NCBI RefSeq assembly: GCF_016653465.1
Contig: NZ_NHSQ01000037.1
Span: forward strand, 1 to 42,924
Length of the DNA: 42,924 nucleotides
Direction of reading: 5' to 3'
From: Thiocystis minor
Lineage (GTDB): Bacteria; Pseudomonadota; Gammaproteobacteria; Chromatiales; Chromatiaceae
Shown: piece by piece, positions 25,630 through 34,581 of the stretch
Numbering within the stretch: position 1 is the first letter of the stretch
Layout of the letters: the number at the start of each line of letters is the position of its first letter
Position numbers and translations under genes: made by a program
Notes under the pieces: model-generated
Database searches by the model: none
The model's input: only the letters and a program-made list of their open reading frames with translations
Told to the model about the DNA's origin: nothing

Positions 25630-28125
25630 TCAAAGATCGACCGGTTCCGGCTTGATGTTCCAGATGTTGTCGGCGTATTCCGAGATGGCCCGATCCGATG
25701 AAAATTTACCCATCCGCGCGACATTCAGGATCGACATCCGGTCCCAATTCGACGGATTGCGCCAAGCCTCGCTGACTCGGTCCTGACACTCCAGATAGGC
25801 ACGATAATCGGCCAGGACCATGAAGGGGTCATGGTTGATCAGATGGTCGGTGAGCGGACGAAAGAGATTGGTGTCGCCGTGGGAGAAAAGTCCGGAATTG
25901 ATCAGGTCGATATCCGACTTGAGTTCATGATCGCCGTGGTAGTAGTCCCATGGCCGATAACCCTCGCTCTGCTTCTGTCGAACCTCCTCGGCGGTCATGC
26001 CGAAGAGAAAAAAATTCTCTGCTCCGACTTCCTCGCGAATCTCGACATTGGCTCCGTCCAGGGTGCCGATGGTGAGCGCGCCATTCATCGAGAATTTCAT
26101 GTTGCCGGTGCCCGATGCCTCCTTGCCCGCGAGCGAGATCTGCTCGGAGAGGTCGGCGGCCGGATAGAGACGCTGCCCGTTCTTGACGTTGAAATCGGCG
26201 AGGAAGGCGACTCGGATGAAGCCGTTGACCTGGGGGTCGTAGTTGACGACCTCGGCGACCGAGTTGATGAGCTTGATGATGAGCTTGGCCAGGTAATAGC
26301 CTGGCGCGGCCTTGCCGCCAAAGATGAAGACGCGCGGGACAAAATCCTGGCTCGGATTCTGTTTGATGCGCTGATAGAAGCGGACGATGTGCAGAAGATT
26401 GAGGTGCTGACGTTTGTACTCGTGCAGCCGCTTGGCCTGCACGTCGAACAGGGCCTGGGGGTCCAGCACGCCCCCGTCGTTGCGTTCCAGCCAGGCGACC
26501 AGATCCTGCTTGGCGGCGGTCTTGACCCGGCGCCAGCGCGCCTGCAGGTCGGGGTCGTCGGCATGGTGTTCGAGTTCGCGTAGGCAACTCAGATCCCGGA
26601 TCCAGCGATCGCTGCCGCACATCTCGGTGATCAGGTCGGACAGCCGCGGGTTGCTGACCACCACGAAGCGCCGCTGCGTGACCCCATTGGTGACATTGTG
26701 AAATTTTTCCGGCCAGAGGTCGTGGAAATCCTTGAGGACGGTCGTCTTGAGCAGCTCCGAATGCAGCGCCGCCACGCCGTTGACCGCGTGGCTGCCGACC
26801 ACCGCCAGGTTGGCCATGCGAATGCGGCGATGGTCGCCTTCGGCGATCAGCGACATGCGCGCGACCCGTTCCTCGTCACAGAGAAAATGCACGCGCACCT
26901 CGTCGAGGAAGCGCCGATTGATCTCGTAGACGATCTCCAGGTGACGGGGCAGGAGCCGCTCGAACAGACTGACCGACCAGGTCTCCAGCGCCTCGGGCAG
27001 CAGGGTATGGTTGGTATAGCAGAAGGTGCGACGGGTGATGTCCCATGCCTGCTCCCAAGACATGTCATGGTCGTCCATGAACAGTCGCATGAGTTCGGCC
27101 ACGGCGAGCGCCGGATGGGTGTCGTTGAGCTGGGCGGCAAATTTCTCGGCAAAGGTCTCCAGCGGTCCAACCGTGTTCAGATGCAGCCGGATCATGTCCT
27201 GCATTGAGCAGGAGACGAAAAAATACTGCTGCTTTAGGCGCAACTCCTTGCCGATCTCGGGTTCGTCGTTCGGATAGAGCACCTTGGAGATGGTCTCCGC
27301 CTCGATCTTGGCATGCACCGCGCCGTAATAGTCGCCGACGTTGAACGCCTGGAAATCGAAGGACTGCGATGCCTCGGCCTTCCAGAGCCGCAGCAGATTG
27401 ACGTTGCCGACCCCGTACCCGAGGATCGGCGTGTCATAGGCCATCCCACTGATTTCAATGTTCGGCACCCAGCGCGTGCGGGTCTGTCCATCGTGATTGC
27501 GGTATTGCTCGGTATGACCGCCGTACCGTACCGGGAAACAGATCTTCGGACGCGGGATCTCCCAGGGATTGCCGTTGCGCAGCCAGGTGTCGCTCTTCTC
27601 CACCTGCCAGCCGTTCTCGATGACCTGATCGAAGATGCCGAATTCGTACCGGATGCCATAGCCGATGGCGGGGATGCCAAGGGTGGATAGCGAGTCCATG
27701 AAACAGGCCGCGAGTCGTCCGAGCCCGCCATTGCCCAGGCCCGGCTCCTCTTCTTCCTCCAGGATGGCGGCGAAGTCCAGATCCAGCTCCTCGCCCGCCT
27801 CGCGCGAGACCTGGGCGATTCCGAGATTGACCAGATTGTTGGCCAGATGCGGCCCCAACAGAAACTCGGCGGACAGATAACAAACCGTGCGCGCATGGCT
27901 GGTCTTATAAAACTGCGCGGACTTGACCCAGCGCGCCAGCAGGCGGTCGCGCACGGTGAAGGCCGCGGCCATGTACAGGTCGTGCGGCGTCGCCACCTCC
28001 TGGAAACGGCCCTGGATATAGAAGAGGTTATCGATATACGCCTGTTTTAAGGCCGTTTTGGACATGCCTGTGCGGGTATGTTCGCGGGCCGGAGACAGGG
28101 GTTCGGAGGGCTGCGCCTTGGTCAT
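25630..28125 (-). CDS. glgP: Glycogen phosphorylase
   Basis: An 831-residue PLP enzyme (E. coli GlgP 815) that releases glucose 1-phosphate from glycogen. The PLP-lysine motif KEASGTGNMKFSMNGALTIG places Lys677. The N-terminal region (YLSAEFLLGPHLANNL, then LGNGGLGRLAACFMDSL) and VTNGVTQRRF are highly conserved family blocks. The start is placed at ATG 28125 (MTKAQPSEP); later ATG 28065 has no ribosome binding site and the frame start at 28215 lies within the intergenic repeat. It follows xfp on the same strand by 107 bases, but a palindromic element lies between them. The association suggests stored glycogen feeding the phosphoketolase route. Confidence 0.96.
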   Translation of the reverse strand: MTKAQPSEPLSPAREHTRTGMSKTALKQAYIDNLFYIQGRFQEVATPHDLYMAAAFTVRDRLLARWVKSAQFYKTSHARTVCYLSAEFLLGPHLANNLVNLGIAQVSREAGEELDLDFAAILEEEEEPGLGNGGLGRLAACFMDSLSTLGIPAIGYGIRYEFGIFDQVIENGWQVEKSDTWLRNGNPWEIPRPKICFPVRYGGHTEQYRNHDGQTRTRWVPNIEISGMAYDTPILGYGVGNVNLLRLWKAEASQSFDFQAFNVGDYYGAVHAKIEAETISKVLYPNDEPEIGKELRLKQQYFFVSCSMQDMIRLHLNTVGPLETFAEKFAAQLNDTHPALAVAELMRLFMDDHDMSWEQAWDITRRTFCYTNHTLLPEALETWSVSLFERLLPRHLEIVYEINRRFLDEVRVHFLCDEERVARMSLIAEGDHRRIRMANLAVVGSHAVNGVAALHSELLKTTVLKDFHDLWPEKFHNVTNGVTQRRFVVVSNPRLSDLITEMCGSDRWIRDLSCLRELEHHADDPDLQARWRRVKTAAKQDLVAWLERNDGGVLDPQALFDVQAKRLHEYKRQHLNLLHIVRFYQRIKQNPSQDFVPRVFIFGGKAAPGYYLAKLIIKLINSVAEVVNYDPQVNGFIRVAFLADFNVKNGQRLYPAADLSEQISLAGKEASGTGNMKFSMNGALTIGTLDGANVEIREEVGAENFFLFGMTAEEVRQKQSEGYRPWDYYHGDHELKSDIDLINSGLFSHGDTNLFRPLTDHLINHDPFMVLADYRAYLECQDRVSEAWRNPSNWDRMSILNVARMGKFSSDRAISEYADNIWNIKPEPVDL

Positions 28126-28149
28126 GGTGACGTCTCGTAATGAATCGCT

Positions 28150-28235
28150 TGAATTGCGTCTACATCTAGTGGCAGGGGATTTTACCAACCCGGCCGATCG
28201 CTCGAAACGACTCATGTCACGCTAGACGCGATTTA
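28150..28235 (-). repeat. 86-bp palindromic element, copy 3, diverged (supplies xfp stop codon)
   Basis: Read on the minus strand it begins TAAATCGCGTCTAG, continues GACATGAGTCGTTTCGAG and ends TAGACGCAATTCA. The first 36 bases match the copy at 34581 in 27 positions, and the far end matches GACGCGGTTTA in 8 of 11. The first TAA (28235-28233) is the stop codon of xfp, as for dtd and aceF with their copies. The weaker terminal match suggests that this copy is older. Confidence 0.65.
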
Positions 28236-30620
28236 GAAAGGCCAGATCCAGTCATCGACATCCGGCTTGTCGATCCCGTGCTCATAGGCGTACTGGCGGC
28301 ACTCGATCTGACGATCGCGCAGTTTCTCCTTGGCGTGTGCGCCGGCGACCTGCAAGCGTGGAACGCGATTGATCACGTCGATCGCCAGGCTGAAGCGGTC
28401 GATCTCGTTGCTGATCGCCAACTCCAGCGGGGTGTTGATATTGCCCTTTTCCTTATAACCGCGCACATGCAGATTCTTGTGATTGGTGCGGCGGTAGGCG
28501 AGGCGATGGATCAGCCAGGGATAGCCGTGGAAGTTGAAGATGACCGGTTTGTCCTTGGTGAAGAGGCTGTCGAAATCGGCATCGGTCAGTCCATGCGGAT
28601 GCTCGCCGGCGGGCTGGAGCTTGAACAGATCGACCACGTTGATGAAGCGGATTTTGATGTCCTCGAAATGTTCGCGCAGCAGGGCAGTGGCGGCCAGCGC
28701 CTCCTTGGTCGGGATGTCGCCGCAGCCGACCAGCACCGCGTCCGGCTCGCCGCCCTGGTCGTTGCTCGCCCACTCCCAGATGCCGATGCCCTTGGTGCAG
28801 TGCTTGATGGCGGCGTCCATGTCCAGGTACTGGAGATGATTCTGCTTGTCGCAGACGATGACGTTGATATCGTCGCGGCTATTCAGACAGTGGTTGACGG
28901 TCGAGAGCAGGGTGTTGACGTCCGGCGGCAGATAGATGCGCGTGACCTCGGGGTTCTTGTTGACCACGACATCCAGAAAGCCGGGATCCTGATGGGTAAA
29001 GCCGTTATGGTCCTGCCGCCAGACGGTGGAGGTGATCAGCAGGTTCAGCGAGGAGATGCGCGCCCGCCAGGGGATGTCCTCGCAGATCGCCAGCCATTTG
29101 GCGTGCTGGTTGTACATGCTGTCGATCACATGCACGAAGGCTTCATAAGTGGCGAAGAAGCCGTGACGGCCGGTCAGCACATAGCCCTCGTACCAGCCTT
29201 CGAGCGTGTGCTCTGAAAGCATTTCCAGGACGCGACCGTCCGGCGACAACTCGCCGCCGTCAGCGTCCTCGGGCAGGTAATCGCACAGCCAGAGTTTCTT
29301 GCTGACCTCATAGACCGCGTCCAGCTTGTTCGAGCTGTTCTCGTCCGGACCGAAGACCCGGAAGTTGTCCATGTTTTTCGCCATGATGTCGCGCAGCAAC
29401 TCGCCGGTCGGCTTGGTGTTGAAGGCGCGGATTCGGCCCGGTTGCTCCAGCGTCAGGGCATAGTCGCGGAAGTCCGGCAGGCGCAGCGCCCGGCGCAGCA
29501 GTCCGCCGTTGGCGTGCGGACTGGCGCTCATGCGCCGGGTGCCTTGCGGAGCCAGTTCCCTGAGTTCCGGGATCAGCCGGCCCGTCTCGTCGAAGAGTTC
29601 CTCCGGTCGATAGCTCCGCATCCAGTCTTCGAGCTGCTGGAGATGCGTCGGGTTGTTGTGCATCCCCGAGAGCGGCACCTGATGGGCGCGCCAGAAGCCT
29701 TCGACCTTGTGGCCGTCGACCTCGGCCGGTCCGGTCCAGCCCTTGGGGGTGCGCAGCACGATCATCGGCCAATGACAGCGGGTCGCCTGTCCGCTGGCGC
29801 GGGCCTGTTGCTGGAAGGCGCGGATCTCGGCATAGCAGGTATCCAGGGTCGCGGCCATGGTTTGGTGCATGACCATGGGGTCGTCGCCCTCGACGAAGTG
29901 CGGTGTCCAGCCGTAGCCGCGCAGGAGATCGGCTAGCTCGGCGTTGGGGATGCGCGAGAGCAGGGTCGGGTTGTTGATTTTGTAGCCATTGAGATGCAGG
30001 ATCGGCAGCACGGCGCCATCGCGGATGGGATTGAGGAACTTGCTCGAATGCCAGGAGGTGGCGAGCGGACCGGTTTCGGCCTCGCCATCGCCGACCGCGA
30101 CCGCGACCAGCAGATCCGGATTATCGAAGGCGGCACCGAAGGCATGGGAGATGGAATAACCCAGCTCGCCGCCCTCGTGGATGGAGCCGGGGGTTTCGGG
30201 CGTGCAATGCGAGCCGATGCCGCCGGGGAAGGAGAACTGTTTGAAGAAGGCTTTCATGCCTTCCTCGTCCTCGCTCTTGTTGGGATAGATCTCGGAATAG
30301 GTGCCTTCCAGATAGACCGGGGCGAGCACGCCGGGTGCGCCGTGACCGGGGCCGGCGAGGAAGATCGCCGACTGTTGGTGCTGGTTGATGATCCGGTTGA
30401 GATGCACGTACATGAAGGAGAGCCCAGGGCTCGCGCCCCAATGACCGAGCAGCCGGCTCTTCAGATGCGCCTCTTGCAACGGCTCCTTGAGCAGCGGGTT
30501 GTCGCGCAGATAAATCATGCCCACCGCCAGATAGCAGCAGGCGCGCCAGTAGGCGTCGAGTTTGGCGAGCTGGTCGGGGGACAGCGGGGTCGCGGTCGGT
30601 TGCGTTGCAGTGGCGGTCAT
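28233..30620 (-). CDS. xfp: Xylulose-5-phosphate/fructose-6-phosphate phosphoketolase
   Basis: A 795-residue thiamine-diphosphate enzyme that splits xylulose 5-phosphate (and usually fructose 6-phosphate) into acetyl-phosphate plus a triose or tetrose phosphate. GHGAPG is at 92-97, the TPP motif GDGEAETG at 177-184, and the long conserved block [18 protein letters not shown] follows. Length is normal. GAGGAG lies 6-7 bases before the ATG at 30620. No acetate kinase or phosphotransacetylase gene adjoins. glgP is downstream on the same strand. Upstream is an AT-rich MITE-like element 72 bases from the start codon, which could influence its promoter. Confidence 0.96.
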   Translation of the reverse strand: MTATATQPTATPLSPDQLAKLDAYWRACCYLAVGMIYLRDNPLLKEPLQEAHLKSRLLGHWGASPGLSFMYVHLNRIINQHQQSAIFLAGPGHGAPGVLAPVYLEGTYSEIYPNKSEDEEGMKAFFKQFSFPGGIGSHCTPETPGSIHEGGELGYSISHAFGAAFDNPDLLVAVAVGDGEAETGPLATSWHSSKFLNPIRDGAVLPILHLNGYKINNPTLLSRIPNAELADLLRGYGWTPHFVEGDDPMVMHQTMAATLDTCYAEIRAFQQQARASGQATRCHWPMIVLRTPKGWTGPAEVDGHKVEGFWRAHQVPLSGMHNNPTHLQQLEDWMRSYRPEELFDETGRLIPELRELAPQGTRRMSASPHANGGLLRRALRLPDFRDYALTLEQPGRIRAFNTKPTGELLRDIMAKNMDNFRVFGPDENSSNKLDAVYEVSKKLWLCDYLPEDADGGELSPDGRVLEMLSEHTLEGWYEGYVLTGRHGFFATYEAFVHVIDSMYNQHAKWLAICEDIPWRARISSLNLLITSTVWRQDHNGFTHQDPGFLDVVVNKNPEVTRIYLPPDVNTLLSTVNHCLNSRDDINVIVCDKQNHLQYLDMDAAIKHCTKGIGIWEWASNDQGGEPDAVLVGCGDIPTKEALAATALLREHFEDIKIRFINVVDLFKLQPAGEHPHGLTDADFDSLFTKDKPVIFNFHGYPWLIHRLAYRRTNHKNLHVRGYKEKGNINTPLELAISNEIDRFSLAIDVINRVPRLQVAGAHAKEKLRDRQIECRQYAYEHGIDKPDVDDWIWPF

Positions 30621-30692
30621 GGCGGTCTCCTCGTCGTTGGCGGTGCAATCGAAAAAGGATAGTAAATCCGTCAAGTGACGTTCATGTGATGC

Positions 30693-30929
30693 TTAATTCT
30701 ACTTTGTTAACTTTGACTGTCGCATAAATTAATGAATTTTAAGTTATTTTTTATTAGGCGCAATAAATCTTCATTTACTATGCCCCTATTGAAGATAGAT
30801 GTTGGCGGTTTATGGGTGATTATAGGCGCTCAACGCGCCACTAGAACCCTATTGTTTATGTGTATTTTTGTTTATTATCATAAAATTTAAACACTTAAAG
30901 ATTTTTTGAAGGTAACAAAGTAGAATTAA
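30693..30929. mobile_element. MITE-like AT-rich element with 21-bp terminal inverted repeats
   Basis: The left end TTAATTCTACTTTGTTA followed by ACTT (30693-30713) is the reverse complement of 30909-30929 at 20 of 21 positions. The 237-bp interior is strikingly AT-rich (long A/T runs, for example around 30725-30760 and 30850-30910) in a GC-rich genome and has no coding frame. Both ends carry TTAA, so a TTAA or TA target duplication is possible but cannot be separated from the terminal repeat. Its right end abuts a partial copy of the palindromic family. This is the form of a non-autonomous DNA transposon; no transposase is in the window. Confidence 0.75.
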
Positions 30930-30964
30930 ACCGTGTCCAGAACGAACCGCGTCAGTGCGAGTGG
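30927..30964 (+). repeat. Partial copy of the 85-bp palindromic element beside the MITE
   Basis: TAAACCGTGTCCAG at 30927, GCGTC at 30949 and GAGTGG at 30959-30964 keep the register of the copy at 34581; 26 of 38 bases match. The right half is absent. The MITE-like element's terminal TTAA runs straight into the TAAACC of this copy, which suggests that the MITE inserted at the edge of the repeat. Confidence 0.45.
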
Positions 30965-31376
30965 TTGTTGTATGGACCAAGAAAACGTTCGCCGTTGAAT
31001 TGAATCAGGTGCGACGGCGCGTCGGCGACCCACACCTCGGTTTCCCAGGTGATCTCGCCCAGATAGCGGGCCATGACGGCGCGGATCGGGAACGCGGTCA
31101 CGTAGACCAGTTGGATTCGTCCATCTCATCGGCCGTCACATGGATACGCTCAAAATGGAAATCCTGCTCCGCGCATCGGTCGAGAAACGCACTTGACAGT
31201 GAACCGATACCGGCACCGGCGTCGAGCAAGCGGCAGACCCCGCGACTCGTCGGAAAGAGCCGCGCCATGAAGATTGCTGTGCTGGCGGGTGTCAAAAACT
31301 GACCGAGCTGAGACTTTCTCCTCGCATCGGTCGCCCTGGAAACCCGCAATCTGTCGCATTCGATGGTCGAAGGCAA
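30952..31376 (-). pseudogene. Adenine-specific DNA methyltransferase remnant (frameshifted, internally deleted)
   Basis: On the minus strand from TTG 31376 (AGAGGCG upstream) the frame reads MPSTIECDRLRVSRATDARRK, then SQLGQFLTPASTAIFMARLF and LLDAGAGIGSLSSAFLDRC. These are the Q-FTP region and SAM-binding motif I of gamma-type N6-adenine methyltransferases (PaeR7I/Eco57I style). It runs to ADEMDES and stops in this frame at 31098. In another frame the same stretch continues as LVYVTAFPIRAVMARYLGEITWETEVWVADAPSHLI... to a TGA at 30952-30954. The catalytic NPPY motif is not present in either piece, so a deletion plus a frame change is likely. No restriction endonuclease gene is seen. The origin of the second fragment is uncertain. 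Confidence 0.65.
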
Positions 31377-31398
31377 TGGCGCGCCTCTTCTTTGCACC

Positions 31399-33111
31399 CT
31401 AACGCTTCTTCGGCGCAATCAAATCCGTAATCGACCCATGCGCCATCTCCGCCGCCAGCCCGATGGTCTCGCACAGGGTCGGATGCGGGTGGATGGTCAG
31501 CCCGATGTCCTCCATGTCCGCGCCCATCTCCAGGGCCAGCACCGCCTCGCCGATGAGTTCTCCGGCATTGGGACCGGCGATTCCTGCGCCCAGGATGCGC
31601 TTGGTCTCGGGGTCGAACAGCAGCTTGGTCATGCCTTCGTCGCGATGGATGCCGAGCGCGCGACCGCTCGCGGCCCAGGGGAAGACGCCCTTTTCGTAGG
31701 GGATGCCGTCGGCCTTGGCCTTGGTTTCGGTCAGACCCATCCAGGCGACCTCGGGGTCGGTGTAGGCGACTGAAGGGATAGTGAGCGGATCGAAGAGCGC
31801 GGGCAGGCCGGCGATCACCTCGGCGGCGACCTTGGCCTCGTGGGTGGCCTTGTGTGCCAGCATCGGGCCGCCGACCACGTCGCCGATGGCGAAAATGTTG
31901 GGCACGTTGGTACGCAGGTGCTGGTCGACCTTGATGAAGCCGTGCTGATCGACCTTGACCCCGGCGGCCTCGGCATTGATCAGCTTGCCGTTGGGCAGAC
32001 GGCCTACGGCGACCAGCACCTTGTCGTAGGTCGACTCGCCAGGATGCTTGCCCTCGAAGACGGCCTTGATGCCCTCGGCGCTCGCGTTCAGGCTGGCGAC
32101 CTTGGTGTCCAGCATGATCCGGTCGTAGCGTTTCTTGATGATCTTCTCGACGCAGCGCACCAGATCCGGGTCGCAGCCGGGCATCAGTTGGTCCTTGAAT
32201 TCCACCACGTCGATCTTGGTTCCCAACGCGCTGTAGACGCTCGCCATTTCCAGGCCGATGATGCCGCCCCCAACGATCAGCATCCGTTCTGGCACATCGG
32301 CCAGCGCGAGCGCGTCGGTGGAGTCCATGACGCGCGGGTCTTCATGCGGAAAGCCGGGGATTTTGATCGAGGACGAACCGCAGGCGATGATGGCCTGGTC
32401 GAACTGGATGCGCACCCGGCCCTCTTTGGTCTCGACGCCGATGCGATTGGGCGACTCGAAGCGGCCGCTGCCCTGGATGACCTGGACCTTGCGCTGCTTG
32501 GCCATGGCGGCCAGACCGCCGGTGAGCTTGGCGACCACCTGATTCTTGCCCGCGCGCATCTGGTCGAGATCGACCTCGGGGGCGGTGTAGGTCACGCCCA
32601 TGACGCCCAGCGTCTTGACCTCTTCCATGATGACGGCGGTATGCAGCAGCGCCTTGGAGGGGATGCAGCCGACGTTGAGACAGACGCCGCCGAGCGTCTC
32701 GTAACGCTCGATCAGGGTCACTTTCTTGCCCAGATCGGCGGCGCGGAAGGCGGCGGTGTAGCCGCCGGGACCGGCGCCGAGCACCACGACCTCGGTGACT
32801 AGGTCGGCGGGGACTTGATCGCCGGCGGCGATTGACGCAGCGCCGGATCTGACGCGCGCGGCGGCTTCGCTGTCAACCTCCAGCGTGAGGATGGCATCGT
32901 TTTGCGAAACCCGGTCGCCGACCTTGAGGCTGACGGACTTGACGATCCCGGCACAGGGAGCGGGAATTTCCATGGTCGTCTTGTCGCTTTCGAGGGTGAT
33001 CAGCGAGGCTTCTTCAGTCACCTGGTCGCCGGGCGACACCAGTATCTCGATGACTTCCACATCCTTGAAATCGCCGATGTCCGGAACCTTGATTTCGATC
33101 GTTTCGCTCAT
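31399..33111 (-). CDS. lpd: Dihydrolipoyl dehydrogenase (E3) with N-terminal lipoyl domain
   Basis: A 570-residue E3 of pyruvate dehydrogenase that reoxidises dihydrolipoyl groups with NAD+. An N-terminal biotinyl/lipoyl domain (1-80) has the lipoyl lysine Lys44 in ESDKTTMEIP. A linker is followed by the FAD site VVVLGAGPGGYTAAF, the redox disulfide Cys144/Cys149 in GGVCLNVGCIPSK, the NAD site LIVGGGIIGLEMAS, and the C-terminal catalytic HPHPTLCE. E. coli Lpd lacks the lipoyl domain; such fused E3s are known in several proteobacteria. The start at 33111 has only a weak AGAGAAG signal. It lies 145 bases downstream of pfkA and is the last in the aceE-aceF-pfkA-lpd series. Confidence 0.97.
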   Translation of the reverse strand: MSETIEIKVPDIGDFKDVEVIEILVSPGDQVTEEASLITLESDKTTMEIPAPCAGIVKSVSLKVGDRVSQNDAILTLEVDSEAAARVRSGAASIAAGDQVPADLVTEVVVLGAGPGGYTAAFRAADLGKKVTLIERYETLGGVCLNVGCIPSKALLHTAVIMEEVKTLGVMGVTYTAPEVDLDQMRAGKNQVVAKLTGGLAAMAKQRKVQVIQGSGRFESPNRIGVETKEGRVRIQFDQAIIACGSSSIKIPGFPHEDPRVMDSTDALALADVPERMLIVGGGIIGLEMASVYSALGTKIDVVEFKDQLMPGCDPDLVRCVEKIIKKRYDRIMLDTKVASLNASAEGIKAVFEGKHPGESTYDKVLVAVGRLPNGKLINAEAAGVKVDQHGFIKVDQHLRTNVPNIFAIGDVVGGPMLAHKATHEAKVAAEVIAGLPALFDPLTIPSVAYTDPEVAWMGLTETKAKADGIPYEKGVFPWAASGRALGIHRDEGMTKLLFDPETKRILGAGIAGPNAGELIGEAVLALEMGADMEDIGLTIHPHPTLCETIGLAAEMAHGSITDLIAPKKR

Positions 33112-33256
33112 GGTGCAATACTTCTCTATGGCCTGAAGCGGCGCTGGGTGATCAATGAATTCGATTGGGAGGGAATGCTAAACGATCCGGGCGCGCGAGG
33201 CGAAACGAACAACGGTCGGCGCAGGGGAGATCGCGAGAGACAACCGGGCGGGCGGT

Positions 33257-34237
33257 TCAGGTCACCAGGAAGCGATTGATCTCCAACAGATGCGTGGGCG
33301 GTTGGTTGTTTCCATCCAGGGCCTCGCTCAGTGGGGTCAGTTGGTTGGTCTTCCCCTGCTTCCCCGCGAGGACATGGCTCTGGCCGTCGAGCGCCGCCTG
33401 GACGGCGAAGACGCCAAGCTCGGTGGCCAGATAGCGGTCCAGCGCCACCGGCGATCCGCCGCGCTGGACATGACCCAGCACGCAGGTACGCGTCTCGAAG
33501 CCATGGCTCTCGATGTCCGCCGCCACCCGGCTCACGCCACCGTCGCAGGCGCCCTCGGCCACGACCACGATATGACTGCGCTTGCCGCGGGAACGGGATT
33601 CCTTGATGCGCTTGACGATGGTGTCGGGGTCGTAGGCGTGTTCGGGAATCAGAATCTCCTCGGCGCCGCCCCCGATGCCGGTGAACAGGGCGATCCAGCC
33701 GGCATGCCGCCCCATGACCTCCAGCAGAAAGATGCGGTCGAACGCCTCGGCGGTGTCGCGCAGACGGTCGGCGGCATCCAGCGCGGTATCCAGCGCGGTG
33801 AAGAAGCCGATGGTCCAGTCGGTGCCGCCGAGGTCGTTGTCGATGGTGCCCGGCAGTCCGATGATCTGCCCGGACCAATGCTCGGAGAGCGATAGCGCGC
33901 CCTGCATGGAGCCATTGCCGCCGATCACGAGCAGTGCGTCGATCCCGAGTCCTTTCAGCGTGCTCGCCGCGCGCTCCAGACCCTCGACATGATGCATCTC
34001 GGGACAGCGCGCGCTGCCGAGGATGGTTCCGCCGCGATGGATGATATTCGCGACCGAGCGTGCGTCGAGGGTCAGGTATTCCCCAAGCAGCACCCCGCAA
34101 TAACCGCGCTGGAAACCGATGACCTCCAGGTTGTGATACACGGCCGTGCGCACGATGGCGCGCAGGCAGGCGTTCATGCCGGGAGCGTCTCCCCCGCTGG
34201 TCAGGACGCCAAGGCGTCGCGGTCTCTGCGTGCTCAT
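33257..34237 (-). CDS. pfkA: 6-phosphofructokinase
   Basis: A 326-residue PFK-A family enzyme making fructose 1,6-bisphosphate. TSGGDAPGMNA at the N-terminus, TIDND at 131-135 with the catalytic Asp133, and MGRHAGWIA are diagnostic. The nucleotide loop reads GGNGSMQGA (106-114): Asn108 stands where E. coli has the Mg-ATP-binding Asp of GGDGS. PPi-dependent enzymes have GGDD at this place, so the phosphoryl donor is not obvious. AAGAGGCC lies about 9 bases before the ATG at 34237; an in-frame GTG lies at 34258. Its position between aceF and lpd is unusual. A repeat-rich 340-base gap separates it from aceF, so it probably has its own promoter. Confidence 0.93.
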   Translation of the reverse strand: MSTQRPRRLGVLTSGGDAPGMNACLRAIVRTAVYHNLEVIGFQRGYCGVLLGEYLTLDARSVANIIHRGGTILGSARCPEMHHVEGLERAASTLKGLGIDALLVIGGNGSMQGALSLSEHWSGQIIGLPGTIDNDLGGTDWTIGFFTALDTALDAADRLRDTAEAFDRIFLLEVMGRHAGWIALFTGIGGGAEEILIPEHAYDPDTIVKRIKESRSRGKRSHIVVVAEGACDGGVSRVAADIESHGFETRTCVLGHVQRGGSPVALDRYLATELGVFAVQAALDGQSHVLAGKQGKTNQLTPLSEALDGNNQPPTHLLEINRFLVT

Positions 34238-34321
34238 GTGGTTGGCCTCTTTGGGCACAGAATAGGAATGCTAAAGGAGCAGTTCATTGATGAACTCAAC
34301 AAGTCCATTAGCGAATACTTT

Positions 34322-34456
<135 letters not shown>

Positions 34457-34496
34457 TGGTATTCGATGTCGTTGTTTAACTTGCTTTTCTCGTTAC

Positions 34497-34581
34497 TAAA
34501 CCGCGTCGACGCCGACGCCTCAGATGGGTGCCAAATTAGCTGTCCACTCAAAACGACGCATGCCATCGTGGACGCGGTTTA
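34497..34581 (-). repeat. 85-bp palindromic element, copy 4 (supplies aceF stop codon)
   Basis: Read on the minus strand it begins TAAACCGCGTCCACGATGG, then CATGCGTCGTTTTGAGT, and ends GTCGACGCGGTTTA. The terminal TAAACCGCGTC / GACGCGGTTTA arms are perfect over 11 bases. It is the closest relative of copy 1 (1649-1733). The first TAA (34581-34579) is the stop codon of aceF, so the element begins exactly at the end of the coding sequence. It lies between aceF and the hexamer arrays in the gap before pfkA. Confidence 0.85.
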
